Shown here piece after piece: positions 25,764 to 35,769 of a stretch of 64,000 nt of DNA. How positions within the stretch are numbered: position 1 is the first letter of the stretch; each line of letters starts with the position of its first letter. Position numbers and translations under genes: made by a program. Under the pieces are notes generated by a model. The model was not told the DNA's origin, did not search any database, and worked only from the letters and a program-made list of their open reading frames with translations. The stretch comes from Anaerosalibacter massiliensis (lineage in GTDB: Bacteria; Bacillota; Clostridia; Tissierellales; Sporanaerobacteraceae), in assembly GCA_000751555.1 (NCBI GenBank), contig CCEZ01000019.1, positions 62,001 to 126,000 of the forward strand, in the 5' to 3' direction.

Positions 25764-28700
25764 CTATATTGAATCAGAGGAGCTCTCCAATGGTGCTCCT
25801 TCCTGATCTTTCTCATTTTTTTCTAAATTATCATAGGCAGATGATAACATTAATTTCAATCTATTTAACTGATTTACTTCACTTGCACCTGGATCGTAAT
25901 CTATTGCAACAATATTTGCCCTCGGATATTTTTCTTTCATAACTTTTATCATACCCTTGCCTACCACATGATTTGGAAGACAGCCAAATGGTTGCACACA
26001 TACTATATTTTCTGCTCCACTTTCTATTAATTCTATCATCTCAGCTGTTAATAACCATCCTTCTCCTGCTTGATTTCCTACTGAAATCATTGGCTCTACT
26101 AAATTCGCTAACTGTTGAACTTTAATAGGTGAATGGAATCTTTTACTTTTATCTAAAGCCTTCTTTAATGGCTTTCTATAATGTTCCATATACATAATAG
26201 CTATATCTCCTACAAATTTATTTAACCTCGATTTAGATAATTGTTTAAACTTAAATGTTTCATTGTAGGCACAATACATTAGAAAATCAGTTAAATCCGA
26301 TACTACTACCTCAGCCCCTTCGCTTTCAAGTATCTTTATAATATCATTGTTTGCAGTTGGATGATATTTTACAAGTATCTCTCCTACTATTCCTACTTTT
26401 GGTTTTTTTACATCTTCTATTTCTATTTCATCAAAATCTCTAACTATATCTTCAACATTTTTCTTAAATTCTTTCTTATCTCCAACTTTTACAGCCTCTA
26501 TACATTTACCCATCCATTTTTCAAATAATATATTTGTAGAACCTTTAATCTTTTCATAAGGTCTTACTCTGTATAAAACTCTCATGAGAAGATCTCCATA
26601 CATTACAGCCATAATTGACTTCCTAGCCAATTCCATAGAATAAGTAAATCCTGGATTTGATTCCATACCATAGGGATTCACACTTATAACTGGGATGTGT
26701 CCAAACCCTGCATCCTTAAATGCCTTTCTTATAAATCCTATATAATTGGATGCCCTACATACTCCTCCTGTTTGAGTCATCAAAACTGATGTATTGTTTA
26801 AGTCATATTTACCTGATTTTAATGCATTTATAAATTGTCCTACAACAATAATAGAAGGATAACAAGCATCATTATTTACATATTTAAGTCCTTCATTTAT
26901 AGCATCTTTGTCTACTGAAGGCAGTATTTCAACATTGTATCCACAAGTATTTACTGCTTCCTCTATTAGCTTAAAATGTATTGGTGCCATTTGTGGCACA
27001 AGAATAGTATGATTTTCTCTCATTTCTGTTGTAAATACTACTCTTTCAAGAGGTTCACCTGTTTTAATAGGCTTAAAGTCCACCTTTTCCCTTTCTTCCA
27101 TTGCTGCCTTCAAAGAACGTAATCTTATTTTCACTGCTCCAAGATTACTTACTTCATCTATTTTAAGAAGAGTATATATTTTTTCATAGTTTTCTAGTAT
27201 CTCTTGAACTTGATCTGTAGTTACTGCATCTAATCCACATCCAAAAGAATTTAATTGAACTAATTCTAGATATTCGCTTTTAGCTACAAAGCTAGCTGCA
27301 TTATACAACCTTGAGTGATATGTCCATTGGTCTACTACTCTCAATGGTCTTTCCACATCTCTAAGGTGTGCAATTGAATCTTCTGTAAGTACTGCCATTC
27401 CAAGCATAGTAACTAAATTTGGAATACCATGATTTATTTCCGGATCAATATGATATGGACGTCCTGAAAGAACTATTCCTTTCATATTATTCTCTTTTAA
27501 ATACTTAAGAACTTCTTCACCTTTATTTCTTATATCATGTCTATATCTTATGCCTTCATTCCATGCCTTTTCAACTGCTTTATCAACTTCTCGTTTAGGT
27601 ATGGATAATAACTTTAATTCATTTTTAAGAGCCCTCTTTAGTCCTTCCTTATCATCAAAAGTTATAAATGGATTTAAAAAATTAATATTATTTTCATGTA
27701 TCTCATCTATATTATGTTTAATGACTTCTGGATAGGAAGTTACAACTGGACAATTTAAATGATTGTTTGCGTCATCATCTTCTTTATGCTCATAAAATAC
27801 ACTAGGATAAAATATATTTTTTATACCTTTTCCTATTAAATCCATAATATGTCCATGAGCTAATTTAGCAGGATAACAAATAGTTTCACTCGGTATACTT
27901 CCTATGCCTTTTTCATATAATTTTCTTGTTGAATGATTTGATAATTCTACTCTAAACCCTAGTTCTGTAAAAAAAGTAAACCAAAATGGATAGTTTTCAT
28001 ACATATTAAGAACTCTAGGAATACCTATAATTCCTCTTTTAGCTTCATCTTCGGCTAAAGGTTCATAGTCAAATGTTCTCTTATATTTATAATCATATAA
28101 ATTAGGTATATCTTTCCTTTTATTAGTTAGTCCTGCTCCTTTTTCACATCTATTTCCTGTAATATATCTATTTCCGTCAGAAAACATATTTATAGTGAGT
28201 AAGCAATTATTCCCACATCCACCACATCTTCTCATGGTTGTTTTATAGGAAAATTTCTTTAAATTTTCTCTATCTAATAAAGTAGATTTATTTTGTGAAT
28301 TAGAACGTTCCTTTGCTATCAATGCTGCTCCTAATGCACCCATAAGACCTGGTTCATCTGGTCTTACAGCAACTCTACCTGAAACCAGTTCAAAACTTCT
28401 TAAAATAGCATCACTATAAAAAGTTCCTCCTTGAACTACGATTTTTTCTCCCATTTCTTCTGGATCTCTTATCTTAATTACTTTTTGAAGTGCATTCTTA
28501 ATCACTGAATATGAAAGTCCTGCTGCAATATCTCCAACAGTAGCACTTTCTTTTTGAGCCTGTTTAACTTTAGAGTTCATAAATACTGTACATCTTGAAC
28601 CTAGATCTACTGGATTTTCTGCCATAAGCCCCTCATTAAGAAATTCCTCAGCACTCATATTTACTGAATGAGCAAAAGTTTCTATGAAAGAACCACAACC

Positions 28701-30038
28701 TGAAGAACAAGCTTCATTAAGCAATATACTTTCTATAACTCCATCTCTCACCCTCATACATTTCATATCTTGACCACCAATATCAAGTATAAAATCTACC
28801 CCAGGAAGAAAATAATCTGCCGCTTTATAATGAGCTATAGTTTCAACTTCGCCTTCATCTACATTCAATGCTGCTTTTATAAGTTCTTCACCATATCCAG
28901 TTACAGCGGAAAAAGCAATAGTAGCTTCTTTAGGTAATAGAGAATATATTTCTTCTAAAATTTTCACAACTAGTTCTAAAGGTTTCCCTTTGTTGTTTCC
29001 ATAATAGGAATACAATATATTATTATCTTCATCAATAACAGCTACTTTAGTAGTAGTTGAACCTGCATCAATGCCTAAAAAACATTCACCTTTAAATTCG
29101 CTTATATCTTTCTTAACAAGTTTATGAGTTCTATGTTTATCTTTAAATTCAATTAATTCATCTTCATCTTTAAATAAAGGTCTTATCCTTTTTACATCCA
29201 TATTAATAGGATTGTCTAAGTGTATAAGTCTATCCCTTAATTCTTTAAATAAAATTTCTTCTTCTTCTGTTGAGGATATGGCCGCACCTATTGATACAAA
29301 TAATTGAGAGTTTTCTGGATAGATTACTTCATCATCAGTTAAATTTAGAGTTTCTATAAATCTCTCCCTAAGTTCAGATAAGAAATGCAATGGTCCTCCT
29401 AGAAAAGCTACATTTCCCTCTATAGGTCTTCCACAGGCAAGAGTAGTTATAGTTTGATTTACTACAGATTGAAATACACTAGCTGCAATATCTTCTTTTG
29501 ATGCTCCTTGATTTATTAAAGCTTGAACATCCGTCTTAGCAAAAACTCCGCATCTAGATGCTATAGAATATATAGCTTCATGCCTTTTAGAAAGCTCATT
29601 TAATCCTCCAGCATCAGTTTGAAGTAATGAAGCCATTTGATCTATAAAAGCTCCTGTACCTCCTGCACAGATACTATTCATCCTCTGATCTATTCCTCCA
29701 TCAAAGTAAATTATCTTAGCATCTTCGCCTCCTAGTTCAATAACTACATCAGTCCTAGGAATGAACTTTTTAATAGCAGTTGTTGAAGCCACAACCTCTT
29801 GTATAAAAGGAACATCAAGCCATTTATTTACAGCTAAGCCACCTGACCCCGTTACCATTATTGTAATTCTATCATTTTTAAATTTATTATAGGCTTCTAG
29901 TATAAGTTTTTTCACACCACTTTTTATGTCTGAAAAATGTCTCATATAATTGCTATAAAGCATTTCAAATCTATTATTTAAAACTACTAGTTTAACTGTT
30001 GTTGAGCCTACATCTAATCCTAAGTGTAATTTTCTCAT
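25764..30038 (-). CDS. Giant 2-hydroxyacyl-CoA dehydratase-type activase (BadF/BcrA ATPase + DUF2229)
   Basis: A 1424-residue protein. Two ASKHA ATPase modules occupy about residues 1-280 ([27 protein letters not shown]) and 318-590 ([31 protein letters not shown]); the cysteines in the latter motifs bind the bridging [4Fe-4S] cluster in known activases. A Cys-rich [12 protein letters not shown] near 615 leads into a DUF2229/COG3580-3581-type C-terminal half with dehydratase-like cysteines ([28 protein letters not shown]). Such fusions are common in Clostridia, and their role as ATP-driven electron injectors is inferred from HgdC/BcrA. The main ATG lacks a close RBS; see the leader. Confidence 0.88.
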   Translation of the reverse strand: MRKLHLGLDVGSTTVKLVVLNNRFEMLYSNYMRHFSDIKSGVKKLILEAYNKFKNDRITIMVTGSGGLAVNKWLDVPFIQEVVASTTAIKKFIPRTDVVIELGGEDAKIIYFDGGIDQRMNSICAGGTGAFIDQMASLLQTDAGGLNELSKRHEAIYSIASRCGVFAKTDVQALINQGASKEDIAASVFQSVVNQTITTLACGRPIEGNVAFLGGPLHFLSELRERFIETLNLTDDEVIYPENSQLFVSIGAAISSTEEEEILFKELRDRLIHLDNPINMDVKRIRPLFKDEDELIEFKDKHRTHKLVKKDISEFKGECFLGIDAGSTTTKVAVIDEDNNILYSYYGNNKGKPLELVVKILEEIYSLLPKEATIAFSAVTGYGEELIKAALNVDEGEVETIAHYKAADYFLPGVDFILDIGGQDMKCMRVRDGVIESILLNEACSSGCGSFIETFAHSVNMSAEEFLNEGLMAENPVDLGSRCTVFMNSKVKQAQKESATVGDIAAGLSYSVIKNALQKVIKIRDPEEMGEKIVVQGGTFYSDAILRSFELVSGRVAVRPDEPGLMGALGAALIAKERSNSQNKSTLLDRENLKKFSYKTTMRRCGGCGNNCLLTINMFSDGNRYITGNRCEKGAGLTNKRKDIPNLYDYKYKRTFDYEPLAEDEAKRGIIGIPRVLNMYENYPFWFTFFTELGFRVELSNHSTRKLYEKGIGSIPSETICYPAKLAHGHIMDLIGKGIKNIFYPSVFYEHKEDDDANNHLNCPVVTSYPEVIKHNIDEIHENNINFLNPFITFDDKEGLKRALKNELKLLSIPKREVDKAVEKAWNEGIRYRHDIRNKGEEVLKYLKENNMKGIVLSGRPYHIDPEINHGIPNLVTMLGMAVLTEDSIAHLRDVERPLRVVDQWTYHSRLYNAASFVAKSEYLELVQLNSFGCGLDAVTTDQVQEILENYEKIYTLLKIDEVSNLGAVKIRLRSLKAAMEEREKVDFKPIKTGEPLERVVFTTEMRENHTILVPQMAPIHFKLIEEAVNTCGYNVEILPSVDKDAINEGLKYVNNDACYPSIIVVGQFINALKSGKYDLNNTSVLMTQTGGVCRASNYIGFIRKAFKDAGFGHIPVISVNPYGMESNPGFTYSMELARKSIMAVMYGDLLMRVLYRVRPYEKIKGSTNILFEKWMGKCIEAVKVGDKKEFKKNVEDIVRDFDEIEIEDVKKPKVGIVGEILVKYHPTANNDIIKILESEGAEVVVSDLTDFLMYCAYNETFKFKQLSKSRLNKFVGDIAIMYMEHYRKPLKKALDKSKRFHSPIKVQQLANLVEPMISVGNQAGEGWLLTAEMIELIESGAENIVCVQPFGCLPNHVVGKGMIKVMKEKYPRANIVAIDYDPGASEVNQLNRLKLMLSSAYDNLEKNEKDQEGAPLESSSDSI

Positions 30039-30041
30039 AGA

Positions 30042-30075
30042 TATACAGCCTTAGTAGGCCATTTACCTCCCTTTT
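30042..30075 (-). promoter_or_regulatory. Three-codon leader ORF (ATG GCC TAC TAA) with strong RBS before the activase
   Basis: GGGAGG is followed after three bases by ATG GCC TAC TAA, in frame with the activase, whose own ATG lies 27 bases beyond the RBS. The only other purines before the main ATG are AAGG within the TAA-GG junction. Either the activase is translated by reinitiation or from that weak site. Confidence 0.5.
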
Positions 30076-30084
30076 TCTTGATAT

Positions 30085-30115
30085 AAAAAATTTGGTAAAT
30101 TGGCTCTCACCAAAT
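30085..30115 (-). promoter_or_regulatory. Terminator-like hairpin in the activase leader
   Basis: On the minus strand ATTTGGT, a 12-base loop, ACCAAAT, then six T. It lies about 35-65 bases downstream of the predicted transcription start and before the leader ORF. A second ATTTGGT-like stretch (CTTTGGT) directly upstream could compete for pairing. Only seven base pairs, so modest support. Confidence 0.4.
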
Positions 30116-30154
30116 ACCAAAGTTCACTGTTTAAGTCTTTTTTACTTTATATGC

Positions 30155-30183
30155 ATTATAGCACAACTTTCGACAATAGACAA
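30155..30183 (-). promoter_or_regulatory. Predicted promoter of the activase gene
   Basis: On the minus strand TTGTCT (30183-30178), 17 bases, TATAAT (30160-30155). It implies a leader of about 110 bases. Confidence 0.55.
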
Positions 30184-30291
30184 ATAGACCAATTCCCTTT
30201 AAATAGCCCAAATAATAGAAAAATTTAAGTTTATCTAACCATACTCATCTATATGTATCAAAATCAATTAATATGCACTTTTAAATATAAA

Positions 30292-30314
30292 GAGCATAGA
30301 AAACTCTATGCTCC
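30292..30314 (-). terminator. Terminator after the DUF3343 gene
   Basis: A 9-bp stem (GAGCATAGA / TCTATGCTC) with a short loop followed on the minus strand by TTTATATTT, about 80 bases beyond the stop at 30395. It ends the reductase/DUF3343 unit. The rest of 30039-30394 holds only the activase promoter and leader. Confidence 0.7.
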
Positions 30315-30394
30315 TAAATCTTTAACTACTAGGTACCTCCTATAAAATCAGCATCTACACTAAGAAATTTATTTTTATTCCTTCTTTGCCATAT

Positions 30395-30616
30395 CTAATC
30401 TATTGTGTAAAAGCCTATTATTTCAATAGTATTTTCATCTACTATACTCTTTATAGTTTTCTCATCTGTTTTGTTATACATTATGGAAATTCCACAAGAT
30501 TTAGAAAGACTTCTCGGTGTGGGAGATATAGTGTATTTAATATTTTTAGCCTTAAGTAATTTTTCTAATTTTATTCCATAACTAGAAGCCGGAAAAAGTA
30601 TATAGTTTTTTTCCAA
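30395..30616 (-). CDS. DUF3343 / putative Se/S carrier-like protein
   Basis: A 73-residue protein, YILFPASSYGIKLEKLLKAKNIKYTISPTPRSLSKSCGISI, with the conserved PTPRxLSxSCGI motif containing one cysteine. The family (DUF3343) is described as selenium/sulfur-carrier-like and is found beside iron-sulfur and selenium enzymes. It starts at TTG directly after the TAG of the reductase gene, with GGAGA in the last codons of that gene as RBS, so the two are coupled. Sulfur delivery to the reductase cluster is inference. Confidence 0.8.
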   Translation of the reverse strand: MEKNYILFPASSYGIKLEKLLKAKNIKYTISPTPRSLSKSCGISIMYNKTDEKTIKSIVDENTIEIIGFYTID

Positions 30617-31876
30617 CTAAATCATCTCCAAGAAGGCTTCTACTCTAGTTTTTATTTGGCCTGAATCTTCTTCTGAATAGTCTGTTTCAATCATAAGTAC
30701 TGGAATATTATTATCCCTCAGCGATTTCTCAACATTATTATATTCAACTGCATAGGTATGACAGAAGGAAAGATTATAGTATATTACTCCATCTACATCA
30801 TATTCTTCTGCATATCTCAATATGTCTTCTACTCTTCCTTTATTTGGAGTAAAACAAGCACAATTTATGTCTAGATATCTATCAGCCATATTCTTGATAA
30901 GTTCTTCCATAGTATCTCCATTAGTTGATACCTCATTTTCAAAATATCTAGTGCCTGTACAGGTTTCCTCTACAACTATTTCAGCATTTAGTTCTTCTAC
31001 AATTGAATGAAGTTTCCAATTTGGAAGAGCCATCGGAGTCCCTGTGACCATAATTCTTTTCTTATTAGTTGATGTGTTTGTCTTAACTTTTTCCTCTAAT
31101 TCATCACATAATTCATTAACTTTTTCTGTAAACCTTCTTGGTTCATCAGAAAATGCTATCTGGGAAATAAGTAAAGAATCTAAACCACTTATAGGAGATG
31201 GTTTGTTTTTTCTCAAATCATAAAGTCTTTTTAATGCTCTCCTTTTTTCATTATTTAATTCTATAGCTTCTTTTAATTTTTCTACAGTTATCTTATTTCC
31301 TGTAAGTTCTTCTATTTTATCCATGAACAACTTTATTTCATTCATCCACATTTCATAATTTTCTTCTCTTTTCATTTGAGGCAATTCCATAACATGTACT
31401 GGAGTATACTCATTTAATATTTCCCAAACCTTTTTCTTGCCATCACAAGTTGTTTCACCAACTAGAATATCACAAGATTGAAAATATGGACATGTAGAAC
31501 TAACTTTAGCACCAGTAAGAGCCTTGATCAATGGACAAAGGTTCCTAGGTAAAACCTTTTCCCCATCTTCAATCCAAAATTGACTTCCTGAACACAATCC
31601 TACACTTATTGCATCTGCTGCTAAAATAATTTCGTCAGGTACAAAAACACAGAATGCTCCTACAACTTTGCCCCCTTCTTTTCTATGTTTTTCAAGTTCC
31701 ATTATCCTTGCTCCATGTATTTCTGCTGTTACATAATTAAAATAATTCATGCCATCAGGCCTATTTTCTTGATTTAAAAAAGTTTCACCAAACATTTCTG
31801 GCAATGCCTCGCATAAAACATCATGTTTTTCAAGATCCATGTTTAAGTTTTCCCACATTTCTCTATAATCTGCCAT
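30617..31876 (-). CDS. Double-cubane-cluster-type reductase (2-hydroxyacyl-CoA dehydratase family, YjiM-like)
   Basis: About 419 residues. The 2-hydroxyacyl-CoA dehydratase D-component fold is recognisable in GAFCVFVPDEIILAADAISVGLCSG, NLCPLIKALTGAK, TCPYFQSCDILVGETTCDGKKK and the C-terminal CACFTPNKGRVEDI and YYNLSFCHTYAVE. The number and placement of cysteines fit single-gene double-cubane cluster proteins, which reduce small molecules with ATP-driven electrons from an activase. Start at 31876 (MADYREMW), eight bases after GGAGGG. The likely partner activase is the large gene just downstream, in its own transcription unit. Confidence 0.85.
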   Translation of the reverse strand: MADYREMWENLNMDLEKHDVLCEALPEMFGETFLNQENRPDGMNYFNYVTAEIHGARIMELEKHRKEGGKVVGAFCVFVPDEIILAADAISVGLCSGSQFWIEDGEKVLPRNLCPLIKALTGAKVSSTCPYFQSCDILVGETTCDGKKKVWEILNEYTPVHVMELPQMKREENYEMWMNEIKLFMDKIEELTGNKITVEKLKEAIELNNEKRRALKRLYDLRKNKPSPISGLDSLLISQIAFSDEPRRFTEKVNELCDELEEKVKTNTSTNKKRIMVTGTPMALPNWKLHSIVEELNAEIVVEETCTGTRYFENEVSTNGDTMEELIKNMADRYLDINCACFTPNKGRVEDILRYAEEYDVDGVIYYNLSFCHTYAVEYNNVEKSLRDNNIPVLMIETDYSEEDSGQIKTRVEAFLEMI

Positions 31877-32079
31877 ATAAAATCCCTCCATCTATAAAAT
31901 AAATTTATCAACTGAATTATACCATTGTACAAATACTTTATTAATAATTATAGAGAAAAACAATAATATTAATTTCAATATTATTTAATCTTATGTGAAT
32001 AGTTTCATAATTTATTATTTAATAATATATAGCTATGATATAATCTATTTTAATGACACAGTTTTGAAAGGAGGAAGAT

Positions 32080-32949
32080 ATGAAAAATAAAACTATTTCT
32101 AAAAAGGGTCCTATATACAAAGTCAATAGATTCTATTTGATTTCTCTTATTTGGGCAATAATGGTACAATTTCTGCCTATTAAAGATTGTTTATACCAAT
32201 ATATAGCTCTTCTAATTCCGATAATCATATACCTTATTTTAAATAGAAAAAACTTAAAAAGGATTTTAAAGCTTAATCCTTTAAATAAGAAAAGTTTTGT
32301 AATTATATTTATTATATGGATTTTCATGCTCCCTTTTTCAATATTTATAATCACTATATATAATTCACTTTTTGGAGATACTCTTGCAAATATGGTCATT
32401 GAAGAAACTGCTAATAGCTTTATTGGAGTTTTTTTCTTTACAGCTCTAACTCCTGCAATTATTGAAGAAATTTTCATGAGAGGAATTGTATTAGATGGAT
32501 ACAGACATAAAAATATAATCATAGCTTCCATAATAAATGGACTAATGTTTGGAATGTTACATCTTAATACCTTCCAATTCTTTCACACTTTCTTTGCTGG
32601 TATAGTTAGTTCCCTTTTAGTATATAGTACTAATTCTATATATTCTTCTGTATTTATACATTTTGTGAACAATGGATTCCCTTTAATTATGGATCTAATA
32701 ATACCAGCTCAAAACACACCAGTTCAAACAACTAAGGAAATAGACTTTTTATTTTTTGGAATAATAGTTATACTTTCTTTAATAATAGTAGTTTTATTAA
32801 TACATAGATTAGCAAATATAAATAATATGAAATTAAAATATAAAAAGAAAGTTTCAAAAGAGAAAATATTTAATAAGCATCTAAAATTAAGCATGATAAT
32901 ATTTTTAGGATTTAGCCTTATATTATCATTTAGTCTGAAACAAACATAA
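32080..32949 (+). CDS. CPBP family intramembrane protease
   Basis: A 289-residue membrane protein with about eight hydrophobic segments. The CPBP/Abi (CAAX protease-like) motifs are present: EEIFMRGIVLDG with the catalytic EE and R, FGMLHLNTFQFFHTFFAG, and the HFVNNGFPLIM motif with His/Asn. Members process membrane-bound peptides or proteins and some confer bacteriocin immunity. RBS AAAGGAGGA. Monocistronic with its own terminator. Confidence 0.87.
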   Translation: MKNKTISKKGPIYKVNRFYLISLIWAIMVQFLPIKDCLYQYIALLIPIIIYLILNRKNLKRILKLNPLNKKSFVIIFIIWIFMLPFSIFIITIYNSLFGDTLANMVIEETANSFIGVFFFTALTPAIIEEIFMRGIVLDGYRHKNIIIASIINGLMFGMLHLNTFQFFHTFFAGIVSSLLVYSTNSIYSSVFIHFVNNGFPLIMDLIIPAQNTPVQTTKEIDFLFFGIIVILSLIIVVLLIHRLANINNMKLKYKKKVSKEKIFNKHLKLSMIIFLGFSLILSFSLKQT

Positions 32950-32976
32950 AAAGCCTAGAAAATCTAGGCTTTTTAT
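32948..32976 (+). terminator. Terminator of the CPBP gene (bidirectional)
   Basis: A 12-bp stem (AGCCTAGA / TCTAGGCT core with A5/T5) with an AAA loop; the convergent LysM gene ends 13 bases further. Confidence 0.85.
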
Positions 32977-32988
32977 ATTTAAAAATGT

Positions 32989-33912
32989 TTATTCAGATTC
33001 ATCTTCAGATAATGGTCTAACTATTGGAACACATATTAATTGCCCTATTTGTAAATTGTTTGGATCTACTCCTGGATTTGCTCTTATTAAAGCTTCTACT
33101 GATACATTGAATCTACGACCTATGCTAAAAAAGGTATCTCCTCGTCTCACAACATAGAAAAATCCATTTCTGCATGGAGGTGGCCCTGGAGGCATTGGTC
33201 TTGGAATACATATTACTTGACCTATTTGCAAATTGTTTGGATCTATTCCTGGGTTCGCCCTCAACAACGCTTCTACTGATACATTAAATCTACGAGCTAT
33301 GCTAAAGAGAGTGTCTCCTCGTCTTATAACATAGAAAAATCCATTTCTACAAGGAGGTATTGGTGGAATAGGTCTTGGAATACATATTACTTGACCTATT
33401 TGCAAATTGTTTGGATCTATTCCAGGGTTTGCCCTCAGTAATGCTTCTACTGATACACCAAATCTTTGACCTATGCTAAAAAGAGTGTCTCCTGCTCTTA
33501 TTGTATAGAAAAATCCATTTGGACATGGAGGAGGTCCTGGTGGCATAGCTCTTGGAACACATATTACTTGACCTATTTGCAAATTGTTTGGATTTATTCC
33601 TGGGTTTGCTCTTATCAATTCTTGTACGGATACATTGAACCTTTGACCTATACCAAAAAGAGTATCTCCTTGCCTTATTGTATATAAAAATCCATTTGGA
33701 CATGGTACTGGCTGAGGTGGTGCTGCTCCTGGAATACATATTACTTGACCTATTTGTAGATTATTTGGATTTATTCCTGGATTTATAGCAATTATTGCTT
33801 GAACAGTAGTACCATTTCTTCTAGCTAGTTCAAAAAGAGTATCTCCTGATCTTATAGTATAAGGAAAACTTCCTGCTGGACATCTTTGTTGACCTTCAAA
33901 AGAATTATACAT
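32989..33912 (-). CDS. Protein with five LysM domains
   Basis: About 307 residues consisting of five LysM modules of about 55 residues, each [46 protein letters not shown], joined by proline-rich linkers ([13 protein letters not shown]). No signal peptide is visible, as in spore-coat or cortex LysM proteins such as SafA-like ones, so a spore role is possible but unproven. It should bind peptidoglycan N-acetylglucosamine. The ATG at 33912 is favoured (AAAGGTGG five bases before); a GTG lies three codons earlier. The acidic tail SEDESE is short. Confidence 0.88.
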   Translation of the reverse strand: MYNSFEGQQRCPAGSFPYTIRSGDTLFELARRNGTTVQAIIAINPGINPNNLQIGQVICIPGAAPPQPVPCPNGFLYTIRQGDTLFGIGQRFNVSVQELIRANPGINPNNLQIGQVICVPRAMPPGPPPCPNGFFYTIRAGDTLFSIGQRFGVSVEALLRANPGIDPNNLQIGQVICIPRPIPPIPPCRNGFFYVIRRGDTLFSIARRFNVSVEALLRANPGIDPNNLQIGQVICIPRPMPPGPPPCRNGFFYVVRRGDTFFSIGRRFNVSVEALIRANPGVDPNNLQIGQLICVPIVRPLSEDESE

Positions 33913-33986
33913 TTTAACCACCTTTCTTTAATATAATTTTGTTCAATATATATTATGATAGAAGGTAGCTAATTGTTAAAATAAAC

Positions 33987-34913
33987 CTAAAACAACTTAA
34001 ACCTTTTTCCTTGATATGTATTTCTTTCTTTAAGCTCTTTATCAATACCTGAAAGAACTTTTAATTTATTAAGTGTCCATCTAGGTTCTATAAGTAATTC
34101 CTTTTTCCCATCTCCTGTAAGTCTATGAATAACCATATTTTGTGGAAGCAATTCTATACTGTCTACAACTAAAGATATATATTCATCTTGAGATAATATA
34201 TAAAATGGATTTTTTACATAATAATCACATAAATCTGTTCCTTTTTGTACATATAAATTATGAAATTTAACTCCCCATGTATTAGTATTCGCTATATATT
34301 TTACTGAATTTAACATGTCTTCTCTATTTTCATTTGAAAAGCCAAATATAAGATGGGTAACTACCTTTATATTTCTTCTATTTAATTCTGTTATTGCTCT
34401 TTCATAACAGTCTAATTCATAACCTCTTCTTATAAATTTAGTAGTTTTGCTATGTATAGTTTGAAGTCCTAATTCTACCCATAGAAAAACTTTTTCGTTA
34501 AACTTTTCAAGTAAATTTAAAACTTCTTCTAAAAGACAGTCTGGCCTTGTAGCTATAGCTAAACCTACTACTCCATCTTGAGAAATAGCATCCATATATT
34601 TTCTATTCAAATCTTCATATGTGGAGTAGGTATTAGTAAAGTTTTGAAAGTAAGCGATGTACTTTCCCTTTGGCCATTTTTTAGATAAAAATTCCTTTTG
34701 ACTTTCTATCTGTTCTTTTATAGAGAGTTTTTTGGATGAAGTAAACTCTCCTGCCCCTTCTTCTCCACAAAATATACAACCTCTATTGCCAACTGTTCCA
34801 TCCCTATTTGGACAAGTAAATCCTCCATCTAATGAAAGTTTTATTGTCTTTGTACCAAATATATTTCTAAGTTCATAGTTTAGTGAACGATATCTTTTAT
34901 CTCCCCAAAACAT
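33987..34913 (-). CDS. TIGR01212-family radical SAM protein (YhcC-like)
   Basis: A 308-residue radical SAM protein. The unusual cluster motif FTCPNRDGTVGNRGCIFCGEEGAG (Cys-x10+-Cys-x2-Cys) and GKYIAYFQNFTNTY, ATRPDCLLEEVL, ELGLQTIHSKT match the YhcC/TIGR01212 family. Substrate unknown. A weak purine stretch precedes the ATG. It stands alone, between a lipoprotein gene and the LysM gene. Confidence 0.88.
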   Translation of the reverse strand: MFWGDKRYRSLNYELRNIFGTKTIKLSLDGGFTCPNRDGTVGNRGCIFCGEEGAGEFTSSKKLSIKEQIESQKEFLSKKWPKGKYIAYFQNFTNTYSTYEDLNRKYMDAISQDGVVGLAIATRPDCLLEEVLNLLEKFNEKVFLWVELGLQTIHSKTTKFIRRGYELDCYERAITELNRRNIKVVTHLIFGFSNENREDMLNSVKYIANTNTWGVKFHNLYVQKGTDLCDYYVKNPFYILSQDEYISLVVDSIELLPQNMVIHRLTGDGKKELLIEPRWTLNKLKVLSGIDKELKERNTYQGKRFKLF

Positions 34914-34974
34914 AAAATATCACAACCTTTGTCTAAAATATGTTTCTCTTTCTCTATAATTATATCATTCATAG

Positions 34975-35005
34975 AAAAAAACTCTGCCATTAAAATTACA
35001 GAGTT
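34975..35005 (-). terminator. Terminator of the lipoprotein gene
   Basis: On the minus strand AACTCTG, a 12-base loop, CAGAGTT, then a run of T, starting 13 bases after the stop at 35018. Confidence 0.7.
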
Positions 35006-35017
35006 AAACTATTTATA

Positions 35018-35644
35018 CTAGTATTTGTCAACCCACTCAAAGTACATTACTTCTTCTGTACCTTTATCAATCCCTATATCTATATATCCATTTTGACCAT
35101 TTTTAAATCTTAAAATGTACATTGTGTCATTGAATTCTTCTTTCTTTATTTCTCCCTCATATTTTAAACTATCTATATTATCTATTAGTTTATTTTCTTT
35201 TATAAACTTTAATGCAATATCTTTCTTTACATCCTCTGGAATTTCCTTTCCTTCTCCTTTAAAATACTTATCTAGATAGAGAAATTTTAATTCTTTACTT
35301 TCTGGATCTATGCCTCCATTATATGAAATAATATCTCCCTCTTTATACGGACCATTTATACTAAGATGTACCATTATGTTCTTATTAACTGGTTCATTTG
35401 TATCTCCATCTATTAAATCTTCTGGATACTCTATGTTTACTTGTGTTTTATTTATATCAATTTTATGTCCAAAATAATTTTCAGTTTCTTTTTCTACTAT
35501 ACTTACTAACTTTCCTTCTCGCTCCTTTCTTTCTTTTTTAATTCCCACTTCTTTATTTATTTCTTTTTTTATATTTCCTGAAGATGCACATCCTGTAGAT
35601 ATTAGTGAAATAATAATCGCCATAGGTATTAATTTTCTAATCAT
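35018..35644 (-). CDS. Small predicted lipoprotein
   Basis: A 208-residue secreted protein with signal MIRKLIPMAIIISLISTGC; lipobox ISTGC, Cys19. The mature part has a charged Lys/Glu linker and then a domain of mixed strands (KIDINKTQVNIEYPEDLIDGD, ILRFKNGQNGYIDIGIDKGT). No family recognised. It is on the strand of the bce-like operon but after its terminator, so transcribed separately. Confidence 0.72.
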   Translation of the reverse strand: MIRKLIPMAIIISLISTGCASSGNIKKEINKEVGIKKERKEREGKLVSIVEKETENYFGHKIDINKTQVNIEYPEDLIDGDTNEPVNKNIMVHLSINGPYKEGDIISYNGGIDPESKELKFLYLDKYFKGEGKEIPEDVKKDIALKFIKENKLIDNIDSLKYEGEIKKEEFNDTMYILRFKNGQNGYIDIGIDKGTEEVMYFEWVDKY

Positions 35645-35743
35645 TTAAATCACCTCTTCTTATATTTTCTAAATATATTTTACATCCATCTAGAAGACAT
35701 AACTATCTATTTTAGTTACACATACCTTTCATCCTTGTAATAA

Positions 35744-35769
35744 AAAACTAATGCCGAAGCATTAGTTTT
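35744..35769 (-). terminator. Terminator of the bce-like operon
   Basis: An 11-bp perfect stem with a TTCG tetraloop (minus strand AAAACTAATGC-TTCG-GCATTAGTTTT) followed by T; the bceB-like stop codon is within the stem. Confidence 0.9.

Noticed and set aside
33000-33800. Regularly spaced DNA repeats of about 35 bases, CRISPR-like at first sight
   Set aside because: They recur at about 170 bases, lie in one frame and encode the [13 protein letters not shown] part of five LysM domains.
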